Source: Karstenula rhodostoma CBS 690.94 (Eukaryota; Ascomycota; Dothideomycetes; Pleosporales; Didymosphaeriaceae). From it: a stretch of DNA of 64,000 nucleotides. The stretch is from positions 1,384,662 to 1,448,661 of the forward strand of contig MU001507.1 in assembly GCA_010093485.1 (NCBI GenBank), given 5' to 3'. Positions 27,034 to 39,046 of this stretch are shown piece by piece. Under the pieces are notes generated by a model, which searched no databases, was not told where the DNA came from, and saw only the letters and a list, made by a program, of their open reading frames with translations. Numbering within the stretch: the first letter of the stretch is position 1; each line of letters opens with the position of its first letter. A program made the position numbers and the translations under genes.

Positions 27034-30000
27034 TTAAATTTAAGACCCCTTCTTTTAGCTAGAAATTAGCGATTATAATATCTACCTTTAGCTCTTTAAA
27101 TATAGAAAGATCTATTAAAATTCTAAAATTTTTTTTTAAATTAACTATTAAGGTACTAGAATATTCTTTAAAGTCCTTATTAAAAACTAGTTATTAAAGT
27201 ACTAGAATATCCTCTAAAGTCCTTATTAAAGGCTAGCTATTAAGATACTAGAATATTCTCTAAAGTTCTTATTAAAGACTAGCTATTAAGGTACTAGAAT
27301 ATCCTCTTAGATTTTTTAAACTCTCTTAAAGATCTACTAATATTAGGTATCTTTAGTAGAATTAACTACTATAAAGATTAAATCCCTTTTAGATAAAAGT
27401 ATATACCTATTATAGGTATATTAAAAATAATATATATACTCTTAGTAAATAGACTTAAAATATAACTAACTACCTACTTATTACTTATATCTTACCTACC
27501 TAAATCTATTTTTTACCTTTATAATAAATATTAATTTATATAATATCTTTATTTTAGATAGCCCTCTTTTCCTATCTACTTTATCTCTAAATAACTCTAT
27601 ACCTACTATATTACTATCTATAACTAAGTATATAAAGATAAAACTTTTAGTACTTAAATAATTTATTAATAGAAACTTAATATCTTTCCCTTAGAGCTAT
27701 ATTAGGACTTATTCTATAAGCTATACTACTAAAGTAATAGTAGCTTTTAATTTTAATAAAGAAAATTTTAATAATATTTTAAAAATAAATAACCCTTATT
27801 ATAGTATAACTATAGATAAGATACTATATATACTACCCTAAAGTTACTTATCTATTCTAATATAAGAATAGGTACTAGTAATTAAAACCTCTAGTATATA
27901 ACTTTTCTATAAACTAAAAAACCTACCCTTCTAGATTAAACTTTTTCTACTAGAACTAGGTATCTAGCTACTTAAAGGTATTAAAGAATATCTAGTTAAT
28001 ATTAGTAAGGTTAAGAAGGAATTAGACCTCTATTAGAATCCTAGAACTAGAAATTATAAAGAAGAAAAAGATAATTTTAAGGCTAGTTTATAAATAGCTA
28101 GACTATAAAAGCTAGAAGAAATATCTAAACTATATATAGTTTTTACTAATATTAATATAATTATTCTAGACCTAATTACTTTAAATAGAAAGTACCTAAA
28201 GACTTTAAACTACTAAGACCTAGAGTTTACTATTACTTCTAATATATATATAGACTATATTAAGGCTAATATAGTTCTATTTACTATAAAACTATAGCTT
28301 ATAACCTTATTTTATTATATATATAAAATATAGGACTAGTAATAAAAGCTAGTCTAGTAAAATACTAATCTAAATAATAAAATTAATATTATAATAAACT
28401 CCTAAATATAGACTTAAAAGAAAAATAGTTATCTATAAACTAAAATTATAAAACTAAAAAAAACTACTAAGGCTAAGAATTAACTAATATAGGTAATAAT
28501 TAGTAACTTAAATAATAATAATAGCTTTAAGTTACCCTACTAGTTTAATACTTCCCCTACTAAGCTAGTATCTACTATTAAATATAATACTAAACTAGTT
28601 ATTTTAAAGATAGATAGTTAGTAAGGTATAGGCTATTCTACTATAGATTAATATATTCTAAAAGTAAATACCCCTAGTAAACTTTTTTATAAAATACTAA
28701 ACTTTTATTATATAAAATACTAAGCTTACTAGAGTAAATATCTATCCCTTAAGATTCTAGACCCTAATAAGTTTAATAGTAATAAAACTTAGTTTAAGCT
28801 ATAGTTCTATTTATTAGAGGTTAAGATTAAGTCTAATATAGACTACTTTTAGTAAAATACTTCTAAAAAATATACTATAGCTATTACTAATTATATTAAT
28901 ATATAGCTAGAAGATTATATTTTTAAAATTTTTAATATCTAGAAATAGTAGTAATTAATTATATCTTTTATAGGTCTATATAACTACCTCTAAGCTATAT
29001 TTATACTATTAAACTAGAATATTAATATCTATACTAATCTCTAAAAAATAATACTTCTATCTAGAGGAGATATAAACTTATTTATTATATAGTATAATAT
29101 ATTTATAAATTAGACTAGGTTTTATCCTAATAATTCTAAAGAGATACTCTATAAGAAACTCTATATAAAATTTACTAACTAGTTTATCTAAAATACTATT
29201 AATCCTACTATAGACTATAATAAATTTTATATTATTATCTATAAACTATATAAAGCCTTTAAATATAACTATTAGACTAATTATAATTAACTTACTCCCT
29301 TTACTCTATACTATTATAAGGAGTTTTTATTATAAATAGTTACTTTAGCCCCTTATTATACTATAGGACTACCTAAAGATATTATAGTAAAATTAGTTCT
29401 AAAATACTAATCTACTAACCCTAGATATAAATACTCTAAGGAGTAGTATTATAAAAATTAGATATATTATAACTACCTTTTTAAGGACTATATCTACTAT
29501 AATTACCCTATTAAACCCTATAATAGGTATACTATTACTATTATTATAAAAGTTTAAAAAGAGAATAAGACTTATTTCTTCTTAGAATCTAGTAATAAAT
29601 ATACCTCTAATAAAGACTCTAAGTTAGACTTTAAATTAGAAAACTAGAGGTACTAGTTAACTCTAGACTAGTACCCCTAATAGGAGTAGTAGATATAAAA
29701 CTAATTAACCTATAGAAACTAGTATTCTACTCTAAAAAGTATTATACTAACTCTAAAAATATTTAAATCCCTAACTTATTTAGGGGAATACCTTTTATAC
29801 TTTCTATAATATTCTAAAATAATAGATATAAAATTTATATATATAGTTTTATTAATTCTAGTATATTTATATATAATCTCGTCGCCTTATAGCTAAAGAA
29901 AGTACTAAGGTATTAACTTAATATTAAGTTAATATAGCTTAAATACTTAATCCCTCTTAAGAGTTTTACTAGTAAAAAGGCTACCTTAGTTAATTACTAT

Positions 30001-31000
30001 TTTTAAGTAGTACTTAATATTAATAGATATTCTATAACTATATAGTTTATCCTATATAAAATAGGAGACTATAACCTTATTATAGAATAAAATTTTTTTA
30101 AGGATATTAAGTTACTAATTAATTATTATAATTAGTACTTAATATAGCTAGATAATATATTATTATAGGTTATTACTCTACTTATAGTACTATACTACCT
30201 ACTTCTACTAGTTAATAAAAAATACTAGTTTAATACTAACTAATAGGATACTAACTTTAAAAAGAAAGATATTTAACTTTAATAAGTATAATTACTTTAT
30301 AGGGAATACTCCCCTATAAAGGAGTTTAAAATCCCTATAGAGCCTATAATATTATCTATCTCTTTAGTATAGGCTACCCCCTAGAACTATAGTAATTATT
30401 AACTACCTTTAGTAAAATCTATTTTAAATAAGGACTTTATTATAATATACTATATATCTTTAGATAAGAATAGTAATAAAGCTAAACTATTAAAGTCTAG
30501 AAATAAAAATTAGTAATTAGCTAAGTCTAGTATTAAGAATAATACCCTAGTATATAGATATAGTAATAAGTTACTATATAATAATAAATTATTACTAAAG
30601 GAATTAACTACCTCTATTAAGCCTAATTCTACTAAAGACCCTAGTAAATAAACTACTAAGAAACTCTTATAAGAGCTAAGGATTAAATTAAAAAACTATC
30701 TAAAGGACTAAGTTATTACTATTTTCTACCCTATAGAGTAGCTTTAATATAAGGAAGATTTATATAAAATAAATAAAATACTATTTAATCTAGGGCTACT
30801 ATCCTTAAAGGAACCCCCTAAGTATTAAATACTAATAAGGGAATAGCTCTTTAAGGTTAATATTAATATTTTAATTATCTCTATTATAGTATTTATAGTT
30901 AATATATAAAATATAGAGATTAGCTCTATTAATTAATATAAGTTATTTAAACTTATAAAAGCTAAGTATTATAAGAAGAAAGCTATAGCTAACTCTCTAG
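27034..31000 (+). pseudogene. gypsy D leader and gag/protease side relic
   Basis: Nearly 4 kb lie between the 5' LTR and the RT domain, more than a standard gag plus protease needs. Stops occur in all frames. I could not place a zinc knuckle or an Asp-protease motif with confidence. The extra length may hold an additional domain or a further insertion. Confidence 0.5.
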
Positions 31001-34000
31001 AAAAGTTTTAAAAATAGCTACTAATAGAACTTAAAGCTAAGCTTCCCTACTATAGATAGGTAGGGATAAATATTTTTTACTTTAATAAATAAAAAATAAA
31101 TACCTTACCCCTATAATAGAAAGGTATTAACTATAATATTATCCTTACTAAGAATATTAGTATTTTAAAAACCTCCCTACTATATCCTATATCCTTTAAT
31201 AAGCTAGAATTACTATACCTATATATTTAGAATATAGTAAAGAAAGAATTTATCTCCCTTAGTAATACTAGCTTCGCCTCCCCTATTTTATATATAAAGA
31301 AGCCTAAAGGGGGGTAGTATCTTTATATTAATTATAGGAGGCTTAATAGTATTACTAAAAAAAATATTATTTTTATACTACTATTAAAGGAAACTCTTAT
31401 ATACCTATCTAGGGTATATATATTTACTAAACTAGACCTATAATAAGCCTTTTACTATATATAACTTACTAAATATATTTCTAACCTCTCTATATTTTAA
31501 ATTTAATATAATAATTTTAAGTATAATATTTTTTCTTTTAGTATAACTAATAGACTAGTATTATTCTAATACTTTATTAATATAATCCTAGCTAATATAA
31601 TTAATTTAATTTATATAATTTATATTAATAATATCCTTATTTACTTTAAGAACCCCCTAGAGTATAAGGCTTATATATCTAAAGTTATTAAATAGCTAAA
31701 AGAGTACTACCTCTATTATAATATTAAGAAAAGCGAATTTACTATTTAAGAAATTAAATTTCTAGACTTTATTATTACTATTAATAGGATCTATAAGGAC
31801 CCTAAGAAGGAAACTATAATATAGAATTAAAAAAAACCTATTAGTTTCTATACCCTCTAATCCTTTTTAGAATTCTATAATTACTACTAGATCTATTTTA
31901 AAAACTATAGATATATTATTTAACCCCTTACTAAGCTAACTAAAAAAGGTATCTAGTATAAGTTTAAAAATAAAAAATATACTACTTTTTAAGCTATAAA
32001 GGACCTTTTCTACTTAGATAATTTTATTATATAGTATTCCCCCTACTATAAAATATAGATAAAGACTAATACTAGTAATAGTATTATTATAGGAGCTATT
32101 TTATAAATATAAAATAATAGAATCTAGAAACCTTTTAATTTCTACTTATATAAAATAAAACTAGTAGAGATAAATTATAATATTTATAATAAGAAAATAC
32201 TTATTATTATAGGTAGATTATATATATAGTATATCTAGCTTATTAGTCTATAGTTAGAAGAGCTATTTACTATTATTATAAACTATTATATACTTAAATA
32301 CTTCTTTATAAAGTAAGAACTTATACTCTACTAGACTTATTAGTTAGAAATATTATTCTAGTATAACTATATAATTATATTTTACCCTAAATCTATAAAT
32401 ATTATAGCTAATATACTATTATAGAAATAGAAAGAACTAGTTATATAGAAGATAAAAGCTAAGTTAACCTATATAATATACTTCTTCCCCTAATAATAGA
32501 ATATTACTAATAATAATACTAATAATAAGGACTATAAAATAGTAGTATTAGTTACTACTACTAAACTAAACTAGTAGAGTAGAAAGACTAAATTATAAAA
32601 CTCTCCTATTATACTAGTAGATTACCTACTTAAAATAAATTATACTAACCTAATTTTAGAACTACTTTAAGAGGCTATCTCTAAACTAAATAATAAGTAT
32701 AATAGAATACTTTCTAAACTTTTTTTATACTAAAACTACCTAGTTATCTCTAAAACTAGTTAGTTTTAAATAATCCTTATTAATATAGTTTACTTCTACT
32801 AGATAACTATATATCCTAGTACTAAAAAAACCTATAAACTTATCTAGAAATTATACTATTAGAACTATATATATATAGATATTAAATAGTTTATATAAAA
32901 TTATAAAATCTACTACTAAACTAAACCCCCTTATAATAAAAAGCTAGGCCTACTCTAACTACTATCTATTCTAAAGGCTATATAGTAAGATATTTCTATA
33001 GACTTTAAAAATTTTCTACTAAACTAAAAAGGCTTTAATAATATTATAGTCTATATATATTATCTAAGTAAATATACCTTTTTACTACTATATTATAAGA
33101 TAATTACTATAGAATAGGCTACTTCTCTTTACTACTAGTATATCTAGAGGATTTTTAGTATCCCTAAATCTATTATATTAGATTAAGGGCTATAATTTAT
33201 TTCTAATTTTACTAGTAAATTATATTACTTTATAGATATATAATAGAAATTTATATCTATAAATTATACCTAAATAGATAGCTAAACTAAGATATATAAT
33301 AAGTATATTAACTAGTATCTCTACCTATTTATTAATAAATTTTAGAATAATTAGTTAGATTTACTCTATTTAATAGACTAGGTATAAGCCTCTTTATCTA
33401 ATAAATCTACTAGTTTCTTTCTATATAAAATTAAGTTTAGCTATAAAATTAAAGTCTTTTAAAACTAAAGAGATAAAGTTAGGTTATCTAAAAACTCCCC
33501 TAATAATATTAGCTCTAAGTAAGCCTATAAGTTTATTACTATTTACTTTAAAGTTATTATTTAGGTCTATAACTAGGCCTATTAGAACCTTATTATAGTA
33601 TAAAACTTAATAGTAAAATAAGCTAATAAATACTACTAACTATTTAATTTTATTATTAGTAACTTTATTTATATTATTCTAAAAGGCTTTTTAATATTAT
33701 ATTCCTCTATTAAGCTTAATAAATAAATATATAATCTATACTATATTATAGAAATAAAAAGATTATTTTATAAGTTTAAATTACTATTATATATAAAAGT
33801 TTACTTAGTATTTTATATAGATTATTTTTAGAAAGTACCTAATAACCTACTTCCTAGATAATACTAATTATAAGAACTATTAACTAAAGTTAATAGTATT
33901 TTTAAATAAAAAGTATTACTTATTTATAATAACTAACTAAGTTAGGGAAAACTCTAGTACTAAGTAGTATAATAAGGCTATAACTTAGATAATATATAGT

Positions 34001-34660
34001 ATCTAATATCTAATTTTAAAAATACCCTAAAGCTAGTAGATAACTTTTATAATACTAATTCTTAGGTAACTAGACCCCCTAAGTATCTAGATACTTAGAA
34101 GAAAGCTATCTTTAATAAAATATTCTTAGATAATAATCCTAAAGATAATATACCTATTAAGGTAGGTAGTTAATAAAAGGTTATCTAAAAATAGGCTAGT
34201 TAGTATAGTAATTTAATTTAAATAATCTATTTAGTATTTATAAAGTATACTTACCTTATACTTTTTAGTATTATAAAGGATTAAGCTTTATATATTAAAT
34301 ACTTTAAGCCTTTAACTATAATAAGAAATTTAAGATTTTAAACTAGATTTTAACCTCTCTTTATAGGATTAGGGAACCCTATATAATATATATATAATAG
34401 CGCGTAGCTAACTACTTAGAAAAATTTTAAATAAAGGTATTTTTATATAAGAAATTATAGAGCCCTATATAATTATACTAAAATAGAATACTCTAATCTA
34501 GTCTATAACTATATAAGTTTAATAGGAAATTTTTTAAAAGTATAGAGGATATTTTTCTTTATTTTTATTTTTTTCTCTTTAGACTAATTTATTCTTTTCT
34601 TTTTTTTTATAGATATAGGTATTCTTATAGTCCTTAAAAACTATTAAGACCCTAGATCGC
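31001..34660 (+). pseudogene. gypsy D pol relic (RT, RNase H, integrase)
   Basis: RT blocks are readable near 31291-31345 and 31618-31650 on the plus strand. At 33165-33500 the integrase core reads, with RIP stops, as a segment containing D-x-GL-x-F followed by NYTxxDSxTK, which corresponds to the usual SDRGLQF...NHPQTDGQTE pattern. The blocks are in normal gypsy order RT-RH-IN. A C-terminal chromodomain may follow at 33.7-33.9 kb but could not be established. Confidence 0.85.
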
Positions 34661-34676
34661 GCTTAGAGAAGAGTAG

Positions 34677-34922
34677 TATAAGGGTTAATTTAACCTAAAA
34701 TTAAATCCCTTTATAAAATATTTATCTATCTTTAAGCTTAGACCTTATCTAATAGCCTATATATAGATTAGTTAGTAGATTTTAAATATTTAGTATATAG
34801 AGAGTCTCTTTCTAGAATTCTCTCTATCTTAGTATTTTAAGTTTAGTTTTAATTTATATAGTTTCTTTTATTTATTTAATTCTAAAAGTATTTACCCTAT
34901 TTAGCTATATTCTAGTCTTATA
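34677..34922 (+). repeat. 3' LTR of gypsy D
   Basis: 246-bp partner of 26788-27033, followed by the target duplication ATTAT. Confidence 0.9.
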
Positions 34923-34927
34923 ATTAT

Positions 34928-37527
34928 TTAGATATTATAAGGTTTATACTATTATCCTTCTTTTTATATTTTATAATCTAGTAGTTTCTACTAGTATCTA
35001 CTAAAGGTAATTTCTATTTTTTAACTTTTTATTATAATATTATATTATTAATAACTCCCTTATCTACTATTATATCCTTTTAATATATAGACTTTACTTA
35101 TAATATATAATTATAGCGCTTAAAAAATATCCTTTTTAAATTCTAGTTAATATATAGATTATATATCTTTAACTAAAATAATCCTAATATAATTTTATAG
35201 ATTAATCCTTTTAATATATTAAGGGTAATTTCCTTCTAGTATTTTTAGATATTAAGTATTATACTAACTTTATAAATAATTTAAAATATTTTAGATATTA
35301 TAGTTTTATTTATAATATAGAGAATATATAGTTCTTTTTTATCTAGTATAATAAGTCTAGCTTTCTATACTATTTAGTATAATATAAAGTTTCTTTTTAT
35401 TCTAGAGTCTATAAGAACTTTTATTTATATTCCTTTAAACTATACTAATAACTTAATTAATCCTATACTTTCTATAGTATTTATTTTTTTAAAAATAGGT
35501 TTTTAAGATATATATTTAAAAAAGATATCTCCTTACTATTATATACTTTAGTTTTAAAATATATATTTTTATAATAATTATACCTTACTTTTCTCTTTTA
35601 ATAATACCTATAGTATTCTTTATTAGTTTTTTTTCTTTTTAATATAATACTATTTATATTATAAAAGGCTTTACTATTTTCCTTTTTTAGTATAGATTTA
35701 AATTTAAATATTATAGATCTAGGGTCTAGACTACTATTAAATTTATTTACTTTCTTAAGTTCCTTATACCTTTTATATTAAGGGTATAAGTAAGTATACT
35801 AAAAAGATTATATATATTCTCTATTAATAAGTATTAAATATACTTAGTTTATAGTATTATTAAAATTTAGAAAGTACTTAGTTTTATATTTATTTTATAG
35901 GTATTTATTATATTATATAATAGAGTAGTTAAACTATTACTATTAGTAATATTATATCTTTTATAGTTAATAGTTTACTTTTTCTTTTACTTAGTAATAT
36001 ATATTATATATATCCTCTCTATAATATTACTATTTAAGAGATATATATATAGGGTTATAATAGTTTAGATTATATTATAGTATATATATTAGATCTTTAT
36101 TTAAGTAAACTTTATTTTTCTTCTAATTCTAGTAAGTATAATTAGTCTATTTATTTCTTTCCTTAAATATAAAATTAATCTACTTAGATTTATAAATAAT
36201 TAAAATAAATTTATTATTTCTATAGACTATTACTCTATATATAAAATCTCTATCTTTAAATTAATATTATTATAAAAAATTCTATATATATTAGTTATTA
36301 GTATAAGGTATATAGTCTAGTAATATTAGATATTTTTTTTATTATCTAGTTTATAGATATAGTATAGGAGATTATAGAACTAATTCCCCTTTATATATAT
36401 TTAATCCTTTTTTAGGGTCTTTATAGAGTTAAGAGTCTATTAAGTTAAATTATTCTAAACTCTTTTTTTTAATTTTAAACTAGTTAATAGAGGTTACTAT
36501 TTATTATTTTTTATTAGTAGCTATTATTTTCTTAATAAATAGTATATTTAATTATTTAATAATTTTATTTTTAAATTTATAGTTTCTAGCTATATAGTCT
36601 AGTTTACTATATCTAAAATAAAGATATATCTTAATTCCTAGTTATTAGATTTTATTAGAGATATACTTATTTAGATTATTTTTTAATAGATTTATTTAGT
36701 TAAATATTCTAATTACTTTTTCCTTTCCCTTATTTAAGTAATTAAACTAGACTCCTTCTATTAGCTAATATCTATATAAATTATATAATTAGTATTAAAA
36801 TACTTTAGATAGTATTTAGTAGACTACTAATACTAATTATCTAAAGTTTATTATCTTAGGATTTTATTATAATTTTTTATTTAGTATAAACTATTTTTTA
36901 TTAATCCTAATTTTTTCTTTATATAGGTTTTTAAGAGTATTAATTTTAAATTTACTATAAAGTAGTTCTTTTTATATAAATTATTTAAGGCCTTATTTAT
37001 ATATTATTTTTAGGGATTTATCTTCCTAGTCGAGTTATATAGTATACTTATAAAATTTAGCTATATACTTAGCTATAGATTAGTATTATTTAATAGTTTA
37101 AATAGTTTATTTAGTAATAGATATCTTATTAGTAATTCTAAAGAATTATTTAAGATATTTCTTAAAATTCTTATAGTTCTTAATAATATTAACTATATTA
37201 GTATTATTATTAATATATTCTTTATTATTATTATTATTATAGTCTATATCTAGATATTTAATTATATAGAATTAGATCTATTCTTTAGTCTATCTATATA
37301 TATAAAATACCGCGAATAAGACTTTATTTTTATTTTTAAATATTATAGATAATCTATAAAAGTATATATCTATTTAGAGGAACTATATATTAAGTTAATT
37401 ATAATTATTATTATATAAATTAGATTTATATATTTTATTTTTAGTATTTACTAGAGATATAATACTAGTACTATCTAAAGTTATAAAAGGGGGTATTCTA
37501 TTAATACTTATATTAAAATATTTAAAA
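34928..37527 (-). pseudogene. gypsy B gag relic with CCHC knuckle
   Basis: Read on the minus strand, 36581-36625 gives YFRYSKLDYIARNY, which is CFRCSKLDHIARNC when RIP-type Cys/His-to-Tyr changes are read back: a CX2CX4HX4C knuckle. The part from 37480 leftward is nearly the same sequence as element C from 39047 on, in opposite orientation, confirming a shared family. It adjoins the 5' LTR at 37528. Confidence 0.8.
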
Positions 37528-37943
37528 TATTAAATTCTATAGAATAGTTAGTTCTATAGGGTTAAGATTAGTTCTTAAATAAAAGTACTTAGAAAAAGGG
37601 GAGAGAGTATTATTAGTATTAATAGTATTTTATAAAGTATAATAAATTAATAATAGGAGTTTAAATAAATTTAAATAATAGATTAAAACTTAAATTAAAT
37701 ATAAGTATAAAGAATTTATTTTTATATTTCTATATATAAGTTCTTAAACTACTCTTTAATAAATATTCTCTTTAGAGTACTCTTTCTAGAGTACTCTCTA
37801 GTAAATACTCTCTAGTAAGTAATTATATAATTTATATTTAAGCACTAGAGTAATTAGTAAGAATAAGGGTACTTTTATATATAAATACTATCTAGAATAT
37901 AAAATCTAGAGTTCTATTTTATATAGAATTCTAGATTCTAATA
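37528..37943 (-). repeat. 5' LTR of gypsy B
   Basis: 416-bp partner of 23025-23440, followed by the target duplication AGGGT at 37944-37948. Confidence 0.92.
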
Positions 37944-37948
37944 AGGGT

Positions 37949-39046
37949 ATTTATAATTTAGAATAAATTAATTAGTTACTAATATTAAATATTAATACTA
38001 TTATTAGTTAATTAGTTACCTTAATAATAGAATAATAGATAAGAAGTTATACTATCCTCTATATAGTATTATATAATATAATTATTTATTATTTACTACT
38101 TTTATTATCTCTATACTATATACTATATTTATTAGGCCTTATTAAGTATTAAATATTTTTATTTTTTTTTACTATATTTATTACTATAGTGTCTCTAGCT
38201 TAGTCTATTATTAATAATTAAATATATAATAATTTTATAAAAGTTAAAATAGTTAAGTATCTATTAGAAAACTATTTAGCTATTTATATTTAGATTATAA
38301 ATAATTATTTTAAAGTTTTAAAATATTAGTTACTAATAAAAGGTAGCCTTTTAGAATTTATTATACTAGTTTTCTTCTAATTCCTTTTTAAAAGCCTAAT
38401 TACTCTAGAATATAGAGCTATAGCTAATAAGACTAAAAATATATAAAACTATATTATTAAAGAAAAAGGTAATTTAAGTTTAGTAAATCTTTTATTTATA
38501 AAAGGTTTTTTTTACTACTACTAAAAATAAACTATAGAGTTATAGAATTTATTTAAGTATATATATAAAATATAGGATAAGTAAAAGTATAAGTAAGAAA
38601 AATAAGTACTAAATAAATTCTATACCTTATTATTATTAAGTATATTACTAACTCTAGGGATAGATATTATATTAAGGCTAGTAATATATATAAATAATAG
38701 TATATAGTTTTCTTTTCTCTTATAGGTAGTAGTAATATCTAATAGGGTATATAATATTTCTTTATTATAAGGTATATAGACTAGATATATATATATTTTA
38801 ATATTAGTAACTATTATAAATATTATTATTATTATTATAATAGTATATTATAGCTTATAGGTATAAGTAGAATTAGATAGAAAAATATAACTAACTAAAT
38901 TTATAATTCTAATTAAAACTAGTATTATTATTAGTAATTAGAGAAAGTTTAGATAAAAATATAGTATATATAGAAATAAAATAAAGTAATATAAATTACT
39001 AAAAATATATAATAGAGTAGTTTAAATAACCCCTTTTATTTAGGAG
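37949..39046. other. RIP-mutated AT-rich DNA, unassigned
   Basis: AT-rich sequence with one TG (38190) between elements B and C. It does not align to the B leader, which marks where element C is truncated. No motif recognised. Confidence 0.55.

Larger units (their letters stand above)
26788..34922 (+). mobile_element. Ty3/gypsy LTR retrotransposon D (RIP relic) nested in gypsy B
   Basis: Direct repeats of 246 bp (26788-27033 and 34677-34922) with a 5-bp target duplication ATTAT (26783-26787 and 34923-34927). A purine tract (34665-34673) precedes the right LTR, giving plus orientation. RT is readable as KKPKGGWYLCINYRRLN (31291-31345 region) and YINNILIYF (31618-31650). The integrase core is readable at about 33165-33500, with segments resembling PKSIISDRGLQF and QTDGQTE. 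Total 8135 bp, long for a gypsy element. Confidence 0.93.
23025..37943 (-). mobile_element. Ty3/gypsy LTR retrotransposon B (RIP relic), interrupted by gypsy D
   Basis: Direct repeats of exactly 416 bp (23025-23440 and 37528-37943) with terminal TA...TA (ancestral TG...CA) and a 5-bp target duplication AGGGT (23020-23024 and 37944-37948). A pyrimidine run at 23444-23457, a polypurine tract on the minus strand, marks the 3' end on the left. Minus-strand protein relics: CCHC knuckle (36581-36625) and the RT block YIDDILIFSK (about 26196-26240). Without element D and its duplication the length is about 6.8 kb. Confidence 0.93.

Noticed and set aside
33740..33870. chromodomain at the end of gypsy D
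   Set aside because: A few residues resemble YLVKW-type sequence after reading back RIP changes, but the match is too weak to claim.
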